A stretch of DNA of 64,000 nucleotides, taken from positions 1,178,001-1,242,000 of the forward strand of contig NZ_LT629793.1 in the NCBI RefSeq assembly GCF_900105735.1, in the 5' to 3' direction. The notes beneath the pieces are model-generated. The model saw only the letters and a program-made list of their open reading frames with translations. It did no database searches and had not been told where the DNA came from. Source of the DNA: Pseudomonas yamanorum. Its GTDB lineage: Bacteria > Pseudomonadota > Gammaproteobacteria > Pseudomonadales > Pseudomonadaceae. A program made the translations under genes and the position numbers. Positions 29,601 through 38,510 of this stretch are shown here, in pieces. How positions within the stretch are numbered: position 1 is the first letter of the stretch; the number at the start of each line of letters is the position of its first letter.

Positions 29601-32600
29601 CGTGGTAACAGTCGCGGTCAGATTGTGATTACCTTCGCTCAATACGGGCGTGGTGTAACTCCACTGACCGTTTGCCTTGGCCACCACCGTGCCCAGCAAG
29701 AGGCCGCCGTCGTAAATACTGACAATGCCGCCAGGTGTGGCTTCACCACTCAAGGTCGGGGTGGCATCGTCGGTGGCCTGACCGCTGGCCAGACTACCGA
29801 TGACGCTGCCTGCGTTGTCCATGACCGAGGTGATGGAAATCACCACGGCCGAGGTATCAACCGTGAAAGGAATAACCGGGCCCATCGGGCCGACATTCCC
29901 GGCGCGGTCGATGACCTGCGCGGCAAACGAATGCGCGCCGTCGATCAACGCCGTGGTCGGGGTGAAACTCCAGGCACCGGTCGTCGCATCAGCAGTAACG
30001 CTGCCAATCGCTTTGACACCGTCATAAATCACCACCACGGCGCCAGGCTCAGCAGTACCGGAGAAAGTCGGGTTGGCGTCATCGGTGGTGTCACCTGCCT
30101 TGATCGGGCCGGTCACCGCACCCACATCGTCGCTCAGGTTTTGCGTTGCAGGGGCGTCAGGTGCCATCGTATCGACGTTGATCGGGTAAGTGCCGGTCAT
30201 CGGGCCGGGGTTACCCGCAGCATCAGAAGCCTGGGCGGCCAGGTTATTCAAACCCTCAGCCAAGGGCTTGGTCGGCGTGAAGCTCCACTGGCCATTGCTT
30301 CCCACGGTGGTGGTGCCGAGCAACTCGCCATTGGCGAATACGGAAATCACATGGCCAGCGGTGCCGGTACCATTCACGGTCGGCTGGGCATCATCGGTGT
30401 ATTGATTCTTTCCTAGCACCCCTTGCGAGTCCCCCTGATCATCCACAACCGAAATGATGGCTGGCACGGCAGGCACACCGCCCGCAGCAACGGTCAGATC
30501 GAAATCAGAGGTCGGCGCACTTTCGTTACCGGCTGCATCGGTCGCAGTGACGGTCAGGGAGTGTGAACCATTGGCCAACGGAACAGCCGGAGTCAGAGTC
30601 CACGTGCCGCCGGTGGCAATCACACTGCCAATAGCCTTGCCGTTACTGTAGACGGTAACCAGACTGCCCGCCTCTGCCGTACCGGACAGCTCCGGACTGG
30701 CGTCGTCGGTGGTCTGGCCCGAGACTAGTTCACCAGTCATAGCACCCTGGTCATCGACCACAGATTCGAGGGTCGGTGCCACCGGCGCGGAAGTATCCAC
30801 GATGATTGTGTACGGATCCGAAGGCTCGCTTTCATTGCCAGCGGGATCAGTAATTACCACTACGACTTCATGAGAGCCTTCTATTAACGCAGGATCCGGG
30901 GTAAATTCCCAATTGCCATCTGCGCCCACCAATGCGGTGCCAATTTCAACACCGTTATCGATGATTGTCACAGTGTCACCCGGTTCAGCACCACTACCGG
31001 TAAAGGTCGGGGTTGTGTCATCGGTGCTATCACCATCACCTATACTGCCCTGCTCTGGGCCTACATTGTCTTGCACGTCGTCGATACCGCCGGTGCCGAT
31101 ACCCGGTTTATCAGGCGCCGTGGTATCCACAATGACGGTGTACGGATCCGACGGTTCGCTTTCATTGCCAGCGGGATCACTAATTACCACGACGATTTCG
31201 TGGGCGCCTTCGGCCAGTTCAGGATCCGGGGTAAATTCCCAATTGCCGTCTGCGCCAACCAATGCGGTGCCAATCTCAACGCCATTATCGATGATGATCA
31301 CGGTGTCGCCTGGCTCAGCACCAATTCCCGTAAAGGTCGGGGTCGTGTCGTCGGTGCTGTCGCCATCACCCACACTACCCTGCTCCGGACCGACGTTGTC
31401 AACGACATCGTCGATACCGCCAGTGCCTACACCCGGTTTATCCGGCGCTGTGACGTCCACAATAATTGTGTGCGGATCAGAAGGCGCGCTTTCGTTGCCG
31501 GCCGGATCCTTGATCACTACCACGAGTTCGTGGGAACCTTCGACCAAAACTGAATCCGGGGTGAATTCCCAGCTACCCTCTGCGCCGACCATAGCGGTGC
31601 CGATTTGAACACCATTATCGATGATGATCACGGTATCGCCAGGTTCTGCACCACTACCAACCAAGGTCGGAGTATTATCATCCGTGATACCGCCATCAAC
31701 GATGCTGCCCTGCTCCGGACCGACGTTATCCAAGACGTCGTCAATGCCACCCGTACCCGAACCTGGTTTGCCTGGAAGGGAAATGTCGACAGTGATTGGG
31801 AAAGGCAACGAAGGGATACTGATGTTGCCAGCGGCGTCTTCGGAAGTAACGGTAAACTCGTGCCCCCCTTCAATCAGCGCAGGCTTCGGCGTGAAGCTCC
31901 ATTTTCCCTCGGCATCGGCCAACACGCTACCGATTTCCATGCCACCGTCGTAAATATGGATAATCGTGTTGGGCTCGCCGGTACCGCTCAGAGTTGGCAT
32001 GGTGTCATTGGTGTAGCCACCGCTGCCGATCTGGCCCTCCTGCGGGGCGACGTCATCGTAAACGCCATCAATCACAGGACGCAAAGGCGCTACGGTGTCA
32101 ACAATTACCTCATACCCTGGCGAGGGGTCGCCCTTATTGCCGCTGCTATCTACGGGTACGATGACGATCTCGTGCCTGCCATCGTCCAGACCCGGCTCAG
32201 GCGGGGTGTACTCCCATTTGCCATCATCGCTAACGATAGCAGTGCCAATTGTTTGTCCGTTGTCGATAATTTCAACACTTGTGCCTGGACGGGCTTCACC
32301 CGTAAACGTAGGGGTACGGTCGTCAGTAGAGCCGCCGCTTTCGATGAGGCCTTGCTTGCTGCCAACATTATCCTCAACGCCACCGACGGAACCTTTGTCA
32401 GCATTGCCATTTCCAGCACCTGCTCCATCGTCACCGTTTTTACCATCATCGCGCGTAGCAGCATAAACACCACCCAGCACACCCAAAGCGGCCAACCCAA
32501 GCAAAGCAGGCCAAAACCAGCCGATACCAGTACCTGCTACTAAGCCATCGCCAAAACCCACCAGCGATTGTGCACCCAGCACCTGCGGGGCCTGTACACC

Positions 32601-32954
32601 TTCGATTAAAAATGCAGCGGAGCGATCTTGCTCAGCATCAGAGGAGATGTACTCATGATAGCTCCCGTCTTCTGCGACGCCGACCAGTTGACCACCACTA
32701 CCTTCAAAGTCTTCGATAATAAGCTGAGGCTCATCCGGATCACTGCCCTCAAGCGCGACGTGCAGGTCTTTGCCTACGCGCTTGATGGTGATATTTTCCG
32801 GAGCAACGCCATTGGCGCCCTCAGCGAGAATGTATCGACCGCCCCTCACTGCTTTGATGCGCACAGGCTGGCTGGTTTTGGTGGCGGAAAGCTCCACCGT
32901 CTGGGTAATGGTCTTTCCGTCTACGACGGCGACGTTAACTACGTTAGCGTTCAA
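23622..32954 (-). CDS. Giant type I-secreted adhesin (BapA-type) with about 25 bacterial Ig-like repeats
   Basis: About 3110 residues. Large biofilm and host-adhesion protein exported by the adjacent ABC-HlyD-TolC system. N-terminal BapA prefix-like domain (first ~115 residues) ends in a hydrophobic segment (WFWPALLGLAALGVLGGVYA) and a Gly/Asp-rich linker; then about 25 Ig-like domains of ~95-105 residues, each built on DDxG...TDD.TPT.SG...W.FTP...DxAGN...VDT.AP; then a ~300-residue non-repeat region and a Bap-type C-terminal end (TYNVFQHSTLDAQLLIQDG) that should hold the secretion signal. No RTX repeats seen. Conserved Asp clusters suggest calcium binding between domains. Start: I prefer TTG at 32954 (AAGG 9 bases upstream), because it aligns with the start of the paralogue at 47478; the frame is open to a TTG at 33020. 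Confidence 0.95.
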   Translation of the reverse strand: MNANVVNVAVVDGKTITQTVELSATKTSQPVRIKAVRGGRYILAEGANGVAPENITIKRVGKDLHVALEGSDPDEPQLIIEDFEGSGGQLVGVAEDGSYHEYISSDAEQDRSAAFLIEGVQAPQVLGAQSLVGFGDGLVAGTGIGWFWPALLGLAALGVLGGVYAATRDDGKNGDDGAGAGNGNADKGSVGGVEDNVGSKQGLIESGGSTDDRTPTFTGEARPGTSVEIIDNGQTIGTAIVSDDGKWEYTPPEPGLDDGRHEIVIVPVDSSGNKGDPSPGYEVIVDTVAPLRPVIDGVYDDVAPQEGQIGSGGYTNDTMPTLSGTGEPNTIIHIYDGGMEIGSVLADAEGKWSFTPKPALIEGGHEFTVTSEDAAGNISIPSLPFPITVDISLPGKPGSGTGGIDDVLDNVGPEQGSIVDGGITDDNTPTLVGSGAEPGDTVIIIDNGVQIGTAMVGAEGSWEFTPDSVLVEGSHELVVVIKDPAGNESAPSDPHTIIVDVTAPDKPGVGTGGIDDVVDNVGPEQGSVGDGDSTDDTTPTFTGIGAEPGDTVIIIDNGVEIGTALVGADGNWEFTPDPELAEGAHEIVVVISDPAGNESEPSDPYTVIVDTTAPDKPGIGTGGIDDVQDNVGPEQGSIGDGDSTDDTTPTFTGSGAEPGDTVTIIDNGVEIGTALVGADGNWEFTPDPALIEGSHEVVVVITDPAGNESEPSDPYTIIVDTSAPVAPTLESVVDDQGAMTGELVSGQTTDDASPELSGTAEAGSLVTVYSNGKAIGSVIATGGTWTLTPAVPLANGSHSLTVTATDAAGNESAPTSDFDLTVAAGGVPAVPAIISVVDDQGDSQGVLGKNQYTDDAQPTVNGTGTAGHVISVFANGELLGTTTVGSNGQWSFTPTKPLAEGLNNLAAQASDAAGNPGPMTGTYPINVDTMAPDAPATQNLSDDVGAVTGPIKAGDTTDDANPTFSGTAEPGAVVVIYDGVKAIGSVTADATTGAWSFTPTTALIDGAHSFAAQVIDRAGNVGPMGPVIPFTVDTSAVVISITSVMDNAGSVIGSLASGQATDDATPTLSGEATPGGIVSIYDGGLLLGTVVAKANGQWSYTTPVLSEGNHNLTATVTTAAGGESAPTSVFVANIDTTAPLTPSIGEVTDDVGAVQGSVSDGGSTDDTTPTLSGDGLQAGEIVEIFDGGALIGSTTVGADGSWSYTPTTPLNDGSHEFTVVIIDLAGNESEPSDPYTIIVDTSAPVAPTLESVVDDQGAMTGELVSGQTTDDASPELSGTAEAGSLVTVYSNGKAIGSVIATGGTWTLTPAVPLANGAHSLTVTATDAAGNESAPTSDFDLTVAAGGVPAVPAIISVVDDQGDSQGVLGKNQYTDDAQPTVNGTGTAGHVISVFANGELLGTTTVGSNGQWSFTPTKPLAEGLNNLAAQASDAAGNPGPMTGTYPINVDTMAPDAPATQNLSDDVGAVTGPIKAGDTTDDANPTFSGTAEPGAVVVIYDGVKAIGSVTADATTGAWSFTPTTALIDGAHSFAAQVIDRAGNVGPMGPVIPFTVDTSAVVISITSVMDNAGSVIGSLASGQATDDATPTLSGEATPGGIVSIYDGGLLLGTVVAKANGQWSYTTPVLSEGNHNLTATVTTAAGGESAPTSVFVANIDTTAPLTPSIGEVTDDVGAVQGSVSDGGSTDDTTPTLSGDGLQAGEIVEIFDGGALIGSTTVGADGSWSYTPTTPLNDGSHEFTVVIIDLAGNESEPSDPYTIIVDTSAPVAPTLDSVVDDQGAMTGELVSGQTTDDASPELSGTAEAGSLVTVYSNGKAIGSVIATGGTWTLTPAVPLANGAHSLTVTATDSAGNQSAPTSSFDLNVVAGGAPAAPAITSVMDDQGGSQGALGQNQYTDDAQPTVNGTGTAGHVISVFANGELLGTTTVGSNGQWSFTPTKPLAEGLNNLTAQATNSAGNPSPMTGAYPINVDTVAPDAPATQSLSDDVGAVTGPIKAGDTTDDTNPTFSGTAEPGAVVVIYDGVKAIGSVTADATTGAWSFTPTTALIDGAHSFAAQVIDRAGNVGPMGPVIPFTVDTAAVVISITSVTDNAGSVIGSLASGQATDDATPTLSGQATPGGIVSIYDGSLLLGTVVANASGQWSYTTPVLSEGNHNLTATVTTAAGGESAPTSVFVANIDTTAPLTPSIGEVTDDVGAVQGSVSDGGSTDDTTPTLSGDGLQAGEIVEIFDGGALIGSTTVGADGSWSYTPTTPLNDGSHEFTVVIIDSAGNESEPSDPYTIIVDTSAPVAPTLDSVVDDQGAITGKLISGQVTDDASPELSGTAEAGSLVTVYSNGKAIGSVIATGGTWTLTPAVPLANGAHSLTVTATDSAGNQSAPTSSFDLNVVAGGAPAAPAITSVMDDQGGSQGALGQNQYTDDAQPTVNGTGTAGHVISVFANGELLGTTTVGSNGQWSFTPTKPLAEGLNNLTAQATNSAGNPSPMTGAYPINVDTVAPDAPATQSLSDDVGAVTGPIKAGDTTDDTKPTFSGTAERGAVVVIYDGVKAIGSVTANATTGAWSFIPATALIDGAHSFAAQVIDRAGNVGPMGPAIPFTVDTSAPATPTIGAVADNVGAIQGQITNGGSTDDATPTLSGTGLTAGNIIVVYDGSKLIGSTTVRADGSWTYTPASALADGPHRFTIVATDPAGNSSSPSAPWTVIVDTSAPIAPVIVSLTDDSGADIGLGGATADQQPTVNGTAAPGGLVTIFVDKVAVGSVISDKATGDWTFEVPSSLALGNHDVTASVADAAGNSSPVSAVYPFGIGELVSGRETFDGETEKYFKMGEVLETSNNLILTVVQIGIQQAVYLQTFETSSPVLYVGRASKIKFEFPVEASEVSFKLSAAVYGDSNFEVYNADGKLIAYVHAEINKNEYTIEPPPGETIAYVIFDVPGDGRRTFIDEIEWKGVDLDNAEREAVIEESESKIALSDALILVQGDISEHIEIDGDKHVLTITGGERVLDLRNLSASEMEKVVDVNVIDITGTGNNLLNLSVAEVLAYGETSLFTADETLQMTIKGDTGDVVNLEDLLPDGTDPGDWSTAGTATVAGVTYNVFQHSTLDAQLLIQDGVTTNVV
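25140..30820 (-). repeat. 1560-bp higher-order repeat in the adhesin (five Ig domains per unit)
   Basis: The same sequence returns at exactly 1560 bp intervals (for example 25501, 27061, 28621, 30181). One unit is five different Ig domains (A-B-C-D-E, 520 residues); there are three full units and a fourth with A-B-C. The units covering roughly 27600-29160 and 29160-30720 are nearly identical, so they were copied recently. Copy number is likely to vary between strains and to be collapsed in short-read assemblies. Confidence 0.92.
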
Positions 32955-33020
32955 GTTTTTCTGCCTTAAATTAGTCCGGAGAGTCTTTGCACCAGCTAAG
33001 CCGGCGTAGAGTTCAGTCAA

Positions 33021-33723
33021 CCAAGCCGCTCATAGCCGAGCAAGCCTTGGGATGAGGTAATATTCTTAGAATTAGGCGCGACCAAATATAAGAACTGTCT
33101 CAAAGCAGCTTTGATACTGCCAGTCAGTTACAGCTAAACTCGCGCTTTTTTGGAGGGGGTTTTTGTATACAAAAAGCTGGCACATGACTGGCAAATAATA
33201 CGATAGCCGCGCCAAGCCCGCGCATTCCGCCAGAACAATTACAACACCAATAAAAAAGGGAATACCGCTTGCAGCAAGCGGTATTCCCGTTCAAAGTAAT
33301 TGCAGTAAGACACTAGGAGCCCCGTCCTTAGGACTACGCCCAATATGCGCTTTCGACAGCACCATGTCTTTGAGGATTGTCTCAAAACAACAAACATCAC
33401 ACCAACTAAACACTTCAATATCGCCAGGGATTTGAGACAGCCCCCCCTCTTGTATGTATCGGACATATCACAGACCCAGCTCCGAAGACATAGCGAAAGC
33501 CCTTAAAACTCTCTCCCTATCACAACGACCTGCAAGATGAAGTCGATACGGGCGATACGATGCCAACAAGGCATCGTGAATGTTGTCCCCCGTCGCGACC
33601 GACTTCCCGCGAAACGCCTTTCCGACGGTGTATTCATGACCCCAATAGATCTCGCCCTCACCTGAACCTTCCTAACCACACCACCATCGTCGTACTCTGG
33701 CACTGCGGGCCGCTCGCGAGCTG
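33021..33723. other. Upstream region of the giant adhesin
   Basis: About 700 bp with no gene. It should hold the adhesin promoter. Poly-T/poly-G tracts near 33150-33165 and an inverted GCTTGCAGCAAGC (~33269) are visible; I could not assign a promoter or regulator site. Confidence 0.4.
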
Positions 33724-34386
33724 CTATAGTGAGTGATTGGAACACGTCCAGGGCTTGGCGCGAGCGCCTCCGGTTGAAATATGACGCCAAATATCAAACC
33801 CCCAATATGCCTCGCCCAGATCAATGAAGAGCAGGCCTTGCGGGACTTCATTTTTCAAGCTGCGATGGGTTTGCGGGCGATAAGGCCGGGAATGGTCGAT
33901 CTTGACGCCCCGAATCATCAGCCAGACCTCCATCACAGAACAACGGCCACCCCACGGCGAACCGCTGCAATCGCCATGAACTAAGGTAGACCCTAGCGCC
34001 GAAAAGCTCAGACTAGAAACTTCTGGACGGTTTTGCACTATTCGTTGGCACACATGGTGCAGAGTGAGAATCGCGTGCGATCGCCCAGTATTGTCAGCGG
34101 AGAGCGACGTCCCCGGCCCAGGCTGATTTGGCTCTTGAAGTCGATCCGCCAAAGATCATTGCAGACCTCATACTCGAACCGGATAAACGGCTTAATATAA
34201 GCAGCCTTAGAATCAAACACGCGAATGACACTGCAAAACTACATGCACGGTACCAACCAAGGGTATCACCGCGCCACTGCCTTCCAATACGCGCTTGAGC
34301 TTCCGAGCGCCCCAAACTACGCCCTCCTGACTCACGGTCAAAATCTGCCGCCCACCTTCAGCGCAGCGTTTGGGTAGAGCACATCC
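33724..34386 (-). pseudogene. IS481-family transposase remnant
   Basis: On the minus strand this reads VVWGARKLKRVLEGSGAVIP and TVHVVLQCH (helix-turn-helix part, ~34330-34220), then integrase-core pieces including DHSRPYRPQTHRSLKN (~33900), as in IS481 transposases (RPYHPQTQGKIERFHRTLK). Several frame changes and stops. The IS66 copy at 34387 is inserted in it, cutting off the N terminus. Confidence 0.65.
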
Positions 34387-34417
34387 GTAAGCGTCTGCCC
34401 AACACACCTTGCGTAAG

Positions 34418-35944
34418 TTAGGCAGGCACCCACTGATGCGGCAGCAACTGGCCGATCTCACTCGCCCGCTGTGCCGGCAACCGGGTTAGCACATCTTTTA
34501 GATAGGCATACGGATCATGCCCATTCATGCGCGCCGACTGGATCAAACTCATGATTGCCGCCGCCCGTTTACCGCTGCGTAGTGATCCGGCGAATAACCA
34601 ATTCGAGCGTCCAAGAGCCCACGGCCGTATCTGGTTTTCGACCGCGTTATTATCTATGGGCACTGCCCCGTCCTGGATATATCGAGCCAGTGCGCCCCAG
34701 CGCTTTAGGCTGTAATCCAGCGCTTTGGCGATAGCCGATCCTTCGGGCACAAGATCGCGTTGGGCCAGCATCCAGGCATGCAGTGCATTGAGTATTGGCG
34801 CCGCTTTTTCCTGACGTATTCTCCAGCGATCTTCGTCAGTCATATCTCGCGCTTGCCGTTCGATTTCGTACAACCCGCCAATCGAGTGAAGCGCCTGTTC
34901 GGCCAGCTGGCTTTTGTTGGTCGCATGCAGATCGAAGAACTTGCGGCGGGCATGCGCCATGCAGCCGATTTCAGTGATGCCTTGCTGGAAGCTTGCTTTG
35001 TAGCCGGCGAAGTCGTCGCACACCAACTTGCCATTCCACTGGCCAAGGAAGTTGCGCGCATGTTCGCCCGCACGGCTCGGGCTGAAGTCATAAACCACTG
35101 CCTTGAGCGGCGAAAACGGCGTAGTGCAGTAAGCCCAAACGTAGGCACGATGGGTCTTCTTCTGGCCCGGCGCGAGCATCTGCACCGGCGTTTCGTCAGC
35201 GTGGATCACGCCTTGGGCAAGTACCATCTCGCGTAACGCATCGACAAGCGGCTGGAGCTGCACGCCGGTTTGGCCGACCCATTGCGCCAGAGTCGAGCGA
35301 GCAATTGCCAGGCCGGCACGGCCAAAGATTTTCTCTTGCCGATACAGCGGCAAATGGTCAGCGAACTTGACCACCATCACATGAGGCAACAGGCCTGCGG
35401 TCGGGATGCCTTTGTCGATCACCTGCGCCGGTACCGGTGCCTGGATAAGCGTTTCACACCCGCGGCAGGCCCATTTTCCACGTACGTGTTGCTCGACCGT
35501 GAACACGCCCGGCGTGTAATCCAGCTTCTCGCTGACGTCTTCGCCGACGCGCTGAAGCTGGCAGCCGCATAAGCACTGGGTGTTCTCTGGTTCGTGACGG
35601 ATCACAGTTCGTGGAAACTGCGGCGGCAACGGCGCACGCTTGGGCTGCTGACGCGGTTCGGCTGGTGAGGCAGGCGGATTGACCGCCTTTAACTCAGCCT
35701 CGATTACTGCGATATCAGTATCAAGCAGGTCGTCGAGCAGGCTGCCCTGATCAGGGCTAAGTTGCTCGCTGCGCTTGGCGAACTTGTGCCGTTTGAGCAG
35801 TGCAATTTCGTGGGTGAGCTGTTCGTTGACCGTTTCGATCCGCTGGATCTTCTTGCCCATCGTGTCGACCTGCGACAGCAACTGCGCAGCGAAGGCACGC
35901 AGTTGATCGGGGGTCATATGATCGAGATTGGGCGAGGAAGTCAT
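34418..35944 (-). CDS. tnpC: IS66 transposase TnpC
   Basis: 508 residues from MTSSPNLDHMTPDQLRAFAA, the usual length for IS66 TnpC. Domains in order: an N-terminal coiled coil (~1-75), a Pro-rich linker with RAPLPPQFPRTVIRHEP, a zinc-binding region (CLCGCQLQRVGEDVSE and WACRGCE), the DDE core with IHADETPVQML (first Asp), VCDDFAGYK (second) and the later NNAVENQIRPWALGR segment (Glu), and a C-terminal domain ending LLPHQWVPA. The longer frame to 36049 is not needed. This is the only intact copy in the window. Confidence 0.92.
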   Translation of the reverse strand: MTSSPNLDHMTPDQLRAFAAQLLSQVDTMGKKIQRIETVNEQLTHEIALLKRHKFAKRSEQLSPDQGSLLDDLLDTDIAVIEAELKAVNPPASPAEPRQQPKRAPLPPQFPRTVIRHEPENTQCLCGCQLQRVGEDVSEKLDYTPGVFTVEQHVRGKWACRGCETLIQAPVPAQVIDKGIPTAGLLPHVMVVKFADHLPLYRQEKIFGRAGLAIARSTLAQWVGQTGVQLQPLVDALREMVLAQGVIHADETPVQMLAPGQKKTHRAYVWAYCTTPFSPLKAVVYDFSPSRAGEHARNFLGQWNGKLVCDDFAGYKASFQQGITEIGCMAHARRKFFDLHATNKSQLAEQALHSIGGLYEIERQARDMTDEDRWRIRQEKAAPILNALHAWMLAQRDLVPEGSAIAKALDYSLKRWGALARYIQDGAVPIDNNAVENQIRPWALGRSNWLFAGSLRSGKRAAAIMSLIQSARMNGHDPYAYLKDVLTRLPAQRASEIGQLLPHQWVPA

Positions 35945-36006
35945 GCCGTGGATTTTACCAAAGCAGCTCGCTTGCGGCAGTAGGTCAAGGCGCGAATTAC
36001 AGCCTT

Positions 36007-36342
36007 TTAAAGCAGTGTGATTGCACCGCCAGCCCCAACCCGTTGCCAAGGTAGGCCGAGCACCAAGGCATGAAGTTGCTCGGCGTCCAGCTCGATTTCA
36101 CAGCCTTGTCGAATGCCTGGCCAATGAAACTTGCCTTGGTTCAACCGCCGTGCAGCCAGCCAGACGCCAATCCCGTCATGCACCAGAACTTTCATGCGGG
36201 TAGCGCGACGATTGGCAAACAGATAAGCGCAGTGCGGCTTCGCCGCACCGAACACCGCAATCACCCTGGCCAGCGCTGTTTTAGTGCCGGCACGCATGTC
36301 CATGGGTTCGGTGGCGAGCCAGATGGCATCGATGCGAATCAT
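36007..36342 (-). CDS. tnpB: IS66 accessory protein TnpB
   Basis: 111 residues from MIRIDAIWLATEPMDMRAGT. Same family as the copy at 6407-6742 and of normal length. Required for IS66 transposition by an unknown mechanism. Lies between tnpA and tnpC. Confidence 0.88.
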   Translation of the reverse strand: MIRIDAIWLATEPMDMRAGTKTALARVIAVFGAAKPHCAYLFANRRATRMKVLVHDGIGVWLAARRLNQGKFHWPGIRQGCEIELDAEQLHALVLGLPWQRVGAGGAITLL

Positions 36343-36655
36343 TGCGTGAGCCCACGGACAAAGCGGGCGCATCCTTCAGGATCAGAAGTTGGCCATTTCA
36401 CTGTGATCGATTGATCGCCAAACGGTAGATCGATGACCGCTGACGTTTCAGTCGGCCGTTTGGGCGTAGATTTCACTGGAATAAAAGAGGTAGCATCGCT
36501 GGCGGTTGATCTCGGTACAGCGGCATCCACTTTCGAATTACGTTAGCGTTGATGCCATGGCTGATGGCGACGCCGGAGATGGTCAAACCTGGTTGCAGGC
36601 ATTCCTGAACAACCTGGGCTTTGAACGATTTGGGATAAGAGCTTCGTTGGCGCAT
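36339..36655 (-). pseudogene. tnpA: IS66 TnpA (Orf1), frameshifted
   Basis: Begins MRQRSSYPKSFKAQVVQECL with a helix-turn-helix (AISHGINANVIRKW), then at ~36500-36530 the conserved sequence continues in another frame (FIPVKSTPKRPTE, then ITVKWPTSDPEGCARF). One frameshift therefore separates the DNA-binding and C-terminal halves, so this copy may be unable to move by itself although tnpB and tnpC are intact. Confidence 0.8.
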
Positions 36656-36873
36656 GGAATTCCTGACGTTAAGGGCGATAGCGTCCGCTTAAAAATACGC
36701 GGACACCATCGTCCTTAATGCTGGAGTTCGGAAGGTGTGTTCCCGGAACGCTTACGCACATCCTACCTTGCGGCAGCGACCATATGAGATCGAGACGATT
36801 AAGAGCTCGCGTTTTTAAGTGAAGCAGCAAACCAAAATCAAGTATTTTATCAAACTGGAACACGTCAAAATGA

Positions 36874-37533
36874 TCAGCCCCCATACTTCGCTAGTCTTCT
36901 AAACAAGTCCAAATCACTCCTCAACCCTAACTTTCGGTAAGCTGCTTGTTTTTGAGTACTAACAGTCTTTAAACTTCGACCGGAAAGCTCCGCAATACAC
37001 GTGACTGTGAGCCCACTAATACACAGCCTTAACACCTCTCTTTCCCGTAAGCTTAAGGCAGGCAACGAAAGGAGCTTTGCTGCAGGGTCGCGGGTGTCGG
37101 CCAAAGTGAACGATGCACTGGACGAGTCAATTCGGTCGATGACCGGGCAGCAATAGTTCTGCCCAGCAGCCAGTAATCGAATTGCCTTTACACAGTCTTC
37201 AAGGGGCTGGCGCTTGCAAATTATTCCGTGCACTCCGATATCCTTCAATCCATCAACAGTCGCCGCACAGAAATCGTCTAGAAATACCAAGACTCGTAGT
37301 TCAGCATAATTGGCACACAAACTCCGAATGAAGTCTGTTTTACTTTTACACCTGGAAACATAATCAATAAACAAAACATCAATACGCCCGCCCCCTATCG
37401 CACGCAGTGCCGCATCTGGTCGAAAATAAACTTCATCAACAGCGATATCGAGTAGCCCGGAAAAGTAAGCACGTAAACCATAATGAACAACTTCCTGCTC
37501 ATCGAGCACTCCGACCCTGATCTGCCTTGACAT
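36874..37533 (-). CDS. LuxR/NarL-family response regulator
   Basis: 219 residues from MSRQIRVGVLDEQEVV (internal ATG 37533). Receiver-like domain at ~1-120 with the phospho-acceptor Asp in VLFIDYVSR (~residue 53), and a C-terminal LuxR helix-turn-helix (~155-215, LSLREREVLRLCISGLT ... LSGRSLKTVSTQKQAAYRKL). The overall form resembles RcsB/BvgA-like regulators. The N-terminal acidic pocket (VLDEQEVV) is only partly conserved. No histidine kinase is adjacent. It lies between the two adhesin genes and might control one of them, which is inference from position. Confidence 0.88.
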   Translation of the reverse strand: MSRQIRVGVLDEQEVVHYGLRAYFSGLLDIAVDEVYFRPDAALRAIGGGRIDVLFIDYVSRCKSKTDFIRSLCANYAELRVLVFLDDFCAATVDGLKDIGVHGIICKRQPLEDCVKAIRLLAAGQNYCCPVIDRIDSSSASFTLADTRDPAAKLLSLPALSLREREVLRLCISGLTVTCIAELSGRSLKTVSTQKQAAYRKLGLRSDLDLFRRLAKYGG

Positions 37534-37739
37534 TGTGAAAGCCCCCACTCCATTGTAAAACACCTTGCTTAATTACAGCCAGAATCAGCATCCTAAAAAA
37601 CTCAAAACTACTGAGATCCCATCGGGAAACACAAGATAAAAGCACCAGCGCCCCGCCATCGGCTTTTTTAGTATGAACCCTCAAATCAAGATCGCCTTGA
37701 GAATCGTCTTATTTCTCGCAAGAAAATTTAAAGCTTTTT

Positions 37740-38510
37740 TCTGAGAAAATTCTTACTCTCATCGATTGGCACTTGGGGCGAATCTAAGGAAGGCCTGAAG
37801 TAGGCAGCCATTTTAACTGGACTCCGGTGTAACCAGCGTCGCCAGAGACGTAAGTTTCTCCTCCGTGCAGTAATTGATCGACCGGAGCTACGTCCGCTAC
37901 ATTCGCCGCCGTGCCCACCACGCCACCAACCAACCAAACCGGTTTCGGCATCGACACCGATGTACGCTTTCATCCCGAAGAAATATTGATTTCCTTTCTT
38001 CGTCTGATGCGTCTCAGGGTCACGTTTTCCGTCCTTGTTCTTGGTCGAACTCGGCGCATGAATATTCGTTGCATCGACCACGGTGACTTGGCGCAGAAAC
38101 AAACCGCGGTCGCCCAAATAGCCATTAATGACCTGCAAAATCTCACCGGCCAACTCATGTTTTTTCCAGCAGTCGGCGGAAATCGAGGATCGTAGTTTCG
38201 TCCGGAATCCGATCCAGGTGCAGCCTCAAACAGTCGCAGGATCGTAGTTTCGTAAAGCGATTCCTCCATGGCCGGATCGCTGTAGCCGAACCAGTTCTGC
38301 ATCAGATGAAACCGCAACATCGTCATTAGCAGATAGCCTGGGTGACCACCTTCGCCCTTAGGATAGTGTGGCTCGATCAGTTTGACCAAGCCATTCCAAG
38401 GCACGACCTGATCCATCTCGATCAGGAAGCGTCCACGGCGGGTTTGTCAGCGCATTCGGCGTCAGCGAAGGATATCTGCGTCACCGGGACCCAACCGTTC
38501 AGTGCTTGGG
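37740..38510 (-). pseudogene. IS5-family transposase remnant
   Basis: On the minus strand: an N terminus near 38505 with an in-frame stop, then MDQVVPWNGLVKLIEPHYPK (38416), NWFGYSDPAMEESLYE, a small internal duplication (ATCGTAGTTTCGT occurs twice, near 38189 and 38241), then LAGEILQVINGYLGDRGLFL, VVDATNIHAPSSTKNKDG and HQTKKGNQYFFGMKAYIGVD. These are standard IS5-group transposase blocks. Frameshifts and loss of the C terminus make it inactive. Confidence 0.8.

Larger units (their letters stand above)
34387..36692 (-). mobile_element. IS66-family insertion sequence, copy 2 (best preserved)
   Basis: Left end GTAAGCGTCTGCCCAACAC at 34387; right end TAAGCGGACGCTATCGCCC on the minus strand near 36692. 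Carries tnpA (frameshifted), tnpB and a complete tnpC. No clear 8-bp target duplication by eye. Related fragments lie at 4823-7095, 39151-39455 and 40495-41000. Confidence 0.9.
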
